Position numbers and translations under genes: made by a program. From assembly GCF_001619985.1 (NCBI RefSeq), contig NW_017264195.1, forward strand, positions 558,001 to 622,000: 64,000 nucleotides of DNA, in the 5' to 3' direction. The stretch is from Xylona heveae TC161. Lineage: Eukaryota; Ascomycota; Xylonomycetes; Xylonales; Xylonaceae. The notes under the pieces are model-generated. The model saw only the letters and a list, made by a program, of their open reading frames with translations. It ran no database searches and was not told the origin of the DNA. How positions within the stretch are numbered: the stretch's first letter is position 1; the number at the start of each line of letters is the position of its first letter. Below, in pieces: positions 61,601 to 64,000 of the stretch.

Positions 61601-61794
61601 AACCTAAAAACGATCTTTGGTCGCTTCCGTCTCGCCGGCAAGGTGTTTTGAGAGCAGTTAACATTGGAGACAGAGACCTGGAAGAGGAAGACTGGCCGGA
61701 GGATCCGACGATACAGAATAGTTCGAGCTCTGCGAGCCATTTACATCACGGAAGTAGTAGATATGACGGCAGCGGCTATGGCAGCGCGGTTTGA
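55687..61794 (+). CDS. CPS1: DIP2/CPS1-like protein with DMAP1-binding domain and two adenylate-forming domains
   Basis: Fungal homologue of animal DIP2 (Cps1 of Cochliobolus, Mug62 of fission yeast, Cmr2 of budding yeast). The family has been linked to diacylglycerol balance and, in Cochliobolus, to virulence. Exons: 55,687-55,746, 55,839-55,861, 55,941-58,577, 58,624-59,840, 59,896-60,105, 60,162-60,765 and 60,819-61,794, 1,908 residues. Six introns are GT..AG, the shortest 46 nt. The splices give ELDHELAEGDITEKGYQKRR, a DMAP1-binding signature. A low-complexity linker follows. The first AMP-binding fold runs from about 305 to 900 and the second from about 1,065 to 1,620 (each with RPGDR- or RGDRVALIY-like motifs). 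The usual Ser/Thr/Gly-rich ATP loop is degenerate in both. The C-terminal 270 residues are low-complexity, ending GSGYGSAV. Confidence 0.9.
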
Positions 61795-62896
61795 AGCCTT
61801 TAACATTTTTGATTCTGATGATAACGATGATGATGGTTGGGCTCTTTTTGTCAGCAACGATTCCTGTTCTCTGCAATTCTTTGACGACGCCCACCAGCTC
61901 CAATTGGCCAATCGGTTTTCAGCAATCAAAGCATGATGTTTCTTACGCTTTGGCGAAAAGGAGTTTTGTATTGGTCCGAGATTTAGAATATTATTTCTAC
62001 TGCATCCTACATCCGGTTTATAAGGAAGCAGTTTTCGGGCTTTGCACAGTTTATCACGAGAATCACGACGTAAATATAGTATGAGTACATACAAAAGACT
62101 CTAGACAAATGAGGCCGCTTCTCTTTTAATTTCTTATAGTACTAGAATCTAGGTAGCGTAGTAACTACCGGTTGCACATACAACACTTGGAAGCAGAAGT
62201 TACGAGTGGTAGGGAAATAAACATTGAAAAAGAGAGATGTAGGGAATAAACAAAAGAGATCATAGTCGAGATCCCTAGTAAATATAAATATATTGTTCTT
62301 GTATCTATGGTACAATATCACGCTATCTTCACTTCACCTTCCCTACCTATAAATTTATAATAAGAATTATAGCGGTATCTAGGCTATTCTTTGTGTTTCT
62401 GATATATACTGTCTAAAGATTTGTAAAACTTCCTACCTATAGATATCGTGTCGTTGCTTAAGTTAGAATACTTGGGGTATTAAATAGATTCTAAGATAGC
62501 TCATACATCTATAGAGAAAGCTGTAAAATCATTACCGAAATGATATTACAGGCTAGCGAATGATAGCACAGAGAATCCATTACCCTCAAAAACGGCTCAT
62601 TATCGCAATCTGGAAGCTTTCCCTCTCATAAAAGCAGATTGTGCGAACGCAGCCAGCTTTGTGGTTTTTGCTCCCTGCACTCGCCGTTGAGGCGACAAAT
62701 AATTAGGACATGACGCTTTGATCACGCGTTCTTGATAGACTCATGATTTGCACGTACTGCTCACACCATACTGCCTTGGCAATCGGAGTGGATGGCCAAT
62801 CTGTACGAAATTATAATATTAGAAACTAAGATTACGATCGAAGGACCGCATCTTCTGAAACAAATATCAAATGCACCAAGTCCTTATATTTACATT
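61795..62896. other. Convergent intergenic region DIP2-like/DRS1
   Basis: 1.1 kb between two stop codons. It is moderately AT-rich at 62.1-62.6 kb and includes CpG. Open frames within it are short and unlike known proteins. It should hold two 3' UTRs. No RNA gene or mobile element was recognised. Confidence 0.55.
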
Positions 62897-64000
62897 TCAT
62901 TTCCTTCGCCCGAGATTGGCTTTATTCTTTCCCCCTTTCTTGCCGGCGCCCGGCTTCTTAGTCGGCAAACCAGACCTTTCAGTCTTACCCTTCTTCCAAA
63001 CCTTTCCTCCCAGTCTAGCCTCTCTGTCCTCAAGCTGCTTCTTTTCTTTTCCGCTTAGCTTCCGCTTCTCCTTGACGGCTTGTACGGCGTCCGGTGCATT
63101 CAACTCATGGAAGCCAGCCTGCTTTGAGGCCTGCTTTTGTTTTTCCGACTCAAACCAAGTTCTCCTCGGTCTGGACTTAATCTCTTCTTCGTGAGCGATG
63201 AGGTTCTCCCCTCGCTTGACATGCATCTCTGCTTGAGCAAGCTGCTTTTCTTGCTTTTCCTCTTTGAGGATCTCCTCAATTTCAGTTCCCATTGCCTCGA
63301 CCTTTTGCGCCCATTTGTCCGCCTCCGAAGGACCGATGAGCCGACTGACAATTTTGGCACCCTGGTTTCTGCCCGTTTTGACTGCAGCTTTGACAATCTT
63401 CCGATCGGGTTCAGCAGCAATAGTACAGGCTCGACCGGAGCGTCCTGCTCGTGCTGTTCTTCCAACTCGGTGAAGATAGATTTCGTGGGATTGAGGCGCT
63501 TCGTAGTTAATGACTGTTTCGATGCCTTTGATATCCAAACCACGGGACGCAACATCTGTTGCGAGAAGAAACGAGACTTTGCCGTTACGGAAGGCTTCCA
63601 AGCTTTTCATTCGCTATGCATGCGTTAGAGATTAAATATAAGATAAGGTAGCTCACGCCACGAAGCAAATCGGACTCACCTGCTCTTGACTCATGCTTCC
63701 GTGCAATTCCCCGGCCGTCAATCCCGCAAGACCAAAGACAATTCTCACCCTGTGAGCCTCCTTCTTCTGCCTGAAGAAGATGATTGTCTTTTCAGTGTAG
63801 ACAGACTTGCACAACACCATGAGATACCCTAGTCTCTTATCTTCCCTCCCAGGCCGAAGTCTAACAAATTCCTGAACTAATGTACCGACAGTACGACGAT
63901 TGTTGTCGACCATGAGCCTCACAGGACGATTGAGGCCAACACGTATCAATTTGTCTATTGATTGAGTCATGGTTGCCGAGAAGAGCATTGTCTGGCGTGA
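62897..64000 (-). CDS. DRS1: DEAD-box ATP-dependent RNA helicase Drs1, C-terminal part
   Basis: Drs1 is a nucleolar helicase of 60S ribosomal subunit assembly. The gene runs off the window. Visible exons (minus): 63,680 to beyond 64,000 and 62,897-63,613, with an intron at 63,614-63,679 (GTGAGT..CATAG) that joins SMSQEQ to [11 protein letters not shown]. Motif III is in [11 protein letters not shown], motif IV-like in [14 protein letters not shown], motif V in [15 protein letters not shown] and motif VI in [13 protein letters not shown]. The C-terminal tail has the Drs1-type [19 protein letters not shown], is Lys-rich and ends in [15 protein letters not shown], fit for rRNA contact and nucleolar targeting. 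The Q motif and Walker A and DEAD boxes must lie beyond 64,000. Confidence 0.93.

Overview
The window comes from a filamentous ascomycete (Pezizomycotina-type) nuclear genome. The gene-bearing part has short introns of about 46-107 nt with GT..AG ends and CTAAC-like branch points. It encodes typical fungal orthologues: COY1/CASP, VPS3, LEU4, a DIP2/CPS1-like protein and DRS1. The class within the ascomycetes cannot be told from the sequence.

The window has two compartments. Positions 1 to about 44,900 are an AT-rich island made almost wholly of decayed mobile elements, and CpG is almost absent there. From about 44,970 to 64,000 the DNA is ordinary, CpG-containing and gene-dense, in the order COY1(-), VPS3(+), LEU4(-), DIP2-like(+), DRS1(-, cut by the window end).

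The island reads as a nest. Two diverged direct repeats at its ends (about 40-600 and 44,385-44,880) may be LTRs of an outermost minus-strand retroelement with Gag and protease remains at 40.6-43.4 kb. Inside lies Ty3-type chromovirus 1 (about 4.2-8.27 kb, continuing at 35.1-39.5 kb). A Tad1-like LINE (8,270-35,089, minus) sits in its reverse-transcriptase region with a 12-bp target duplication. A terminal-inverted-repeat DNA transposon (14,472-33,348, TA duplication) sits in the first ORF of that LINE. It carries a SNF2-type helicase, a large transposase-like ORF and a third ORF. Chromovirus 2 (24,134-31,708, 5-bp duplication ATACC) sits in the transposase-like ORF. Outer layers look more AT-rich and decayed than inner ones, which fits the order of insertion.

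Small non-autonomous TIR elements (MITEs) at 2.6, 6.7, 9.1 and 39.5 kb start with CTTAnATGC and are bounded by TA, like the large transposon (CTTAAGTGC), so they may be its dependants. A 5'-truncated LINE at 40,998-41,610 has a 15-bp target duplication.

The five host genes do unrelated housekeeping work: Golgi tethering, CORVET endosomal tethering, leucine synthesis, an adenylate-forming-domain protein linked to lipid metabolism, and 60S ribosome assembly. They are arranged as two divergent pairs (COY1/VPS3, LEU4/DIP2-like) with convergent 3' ends between them.
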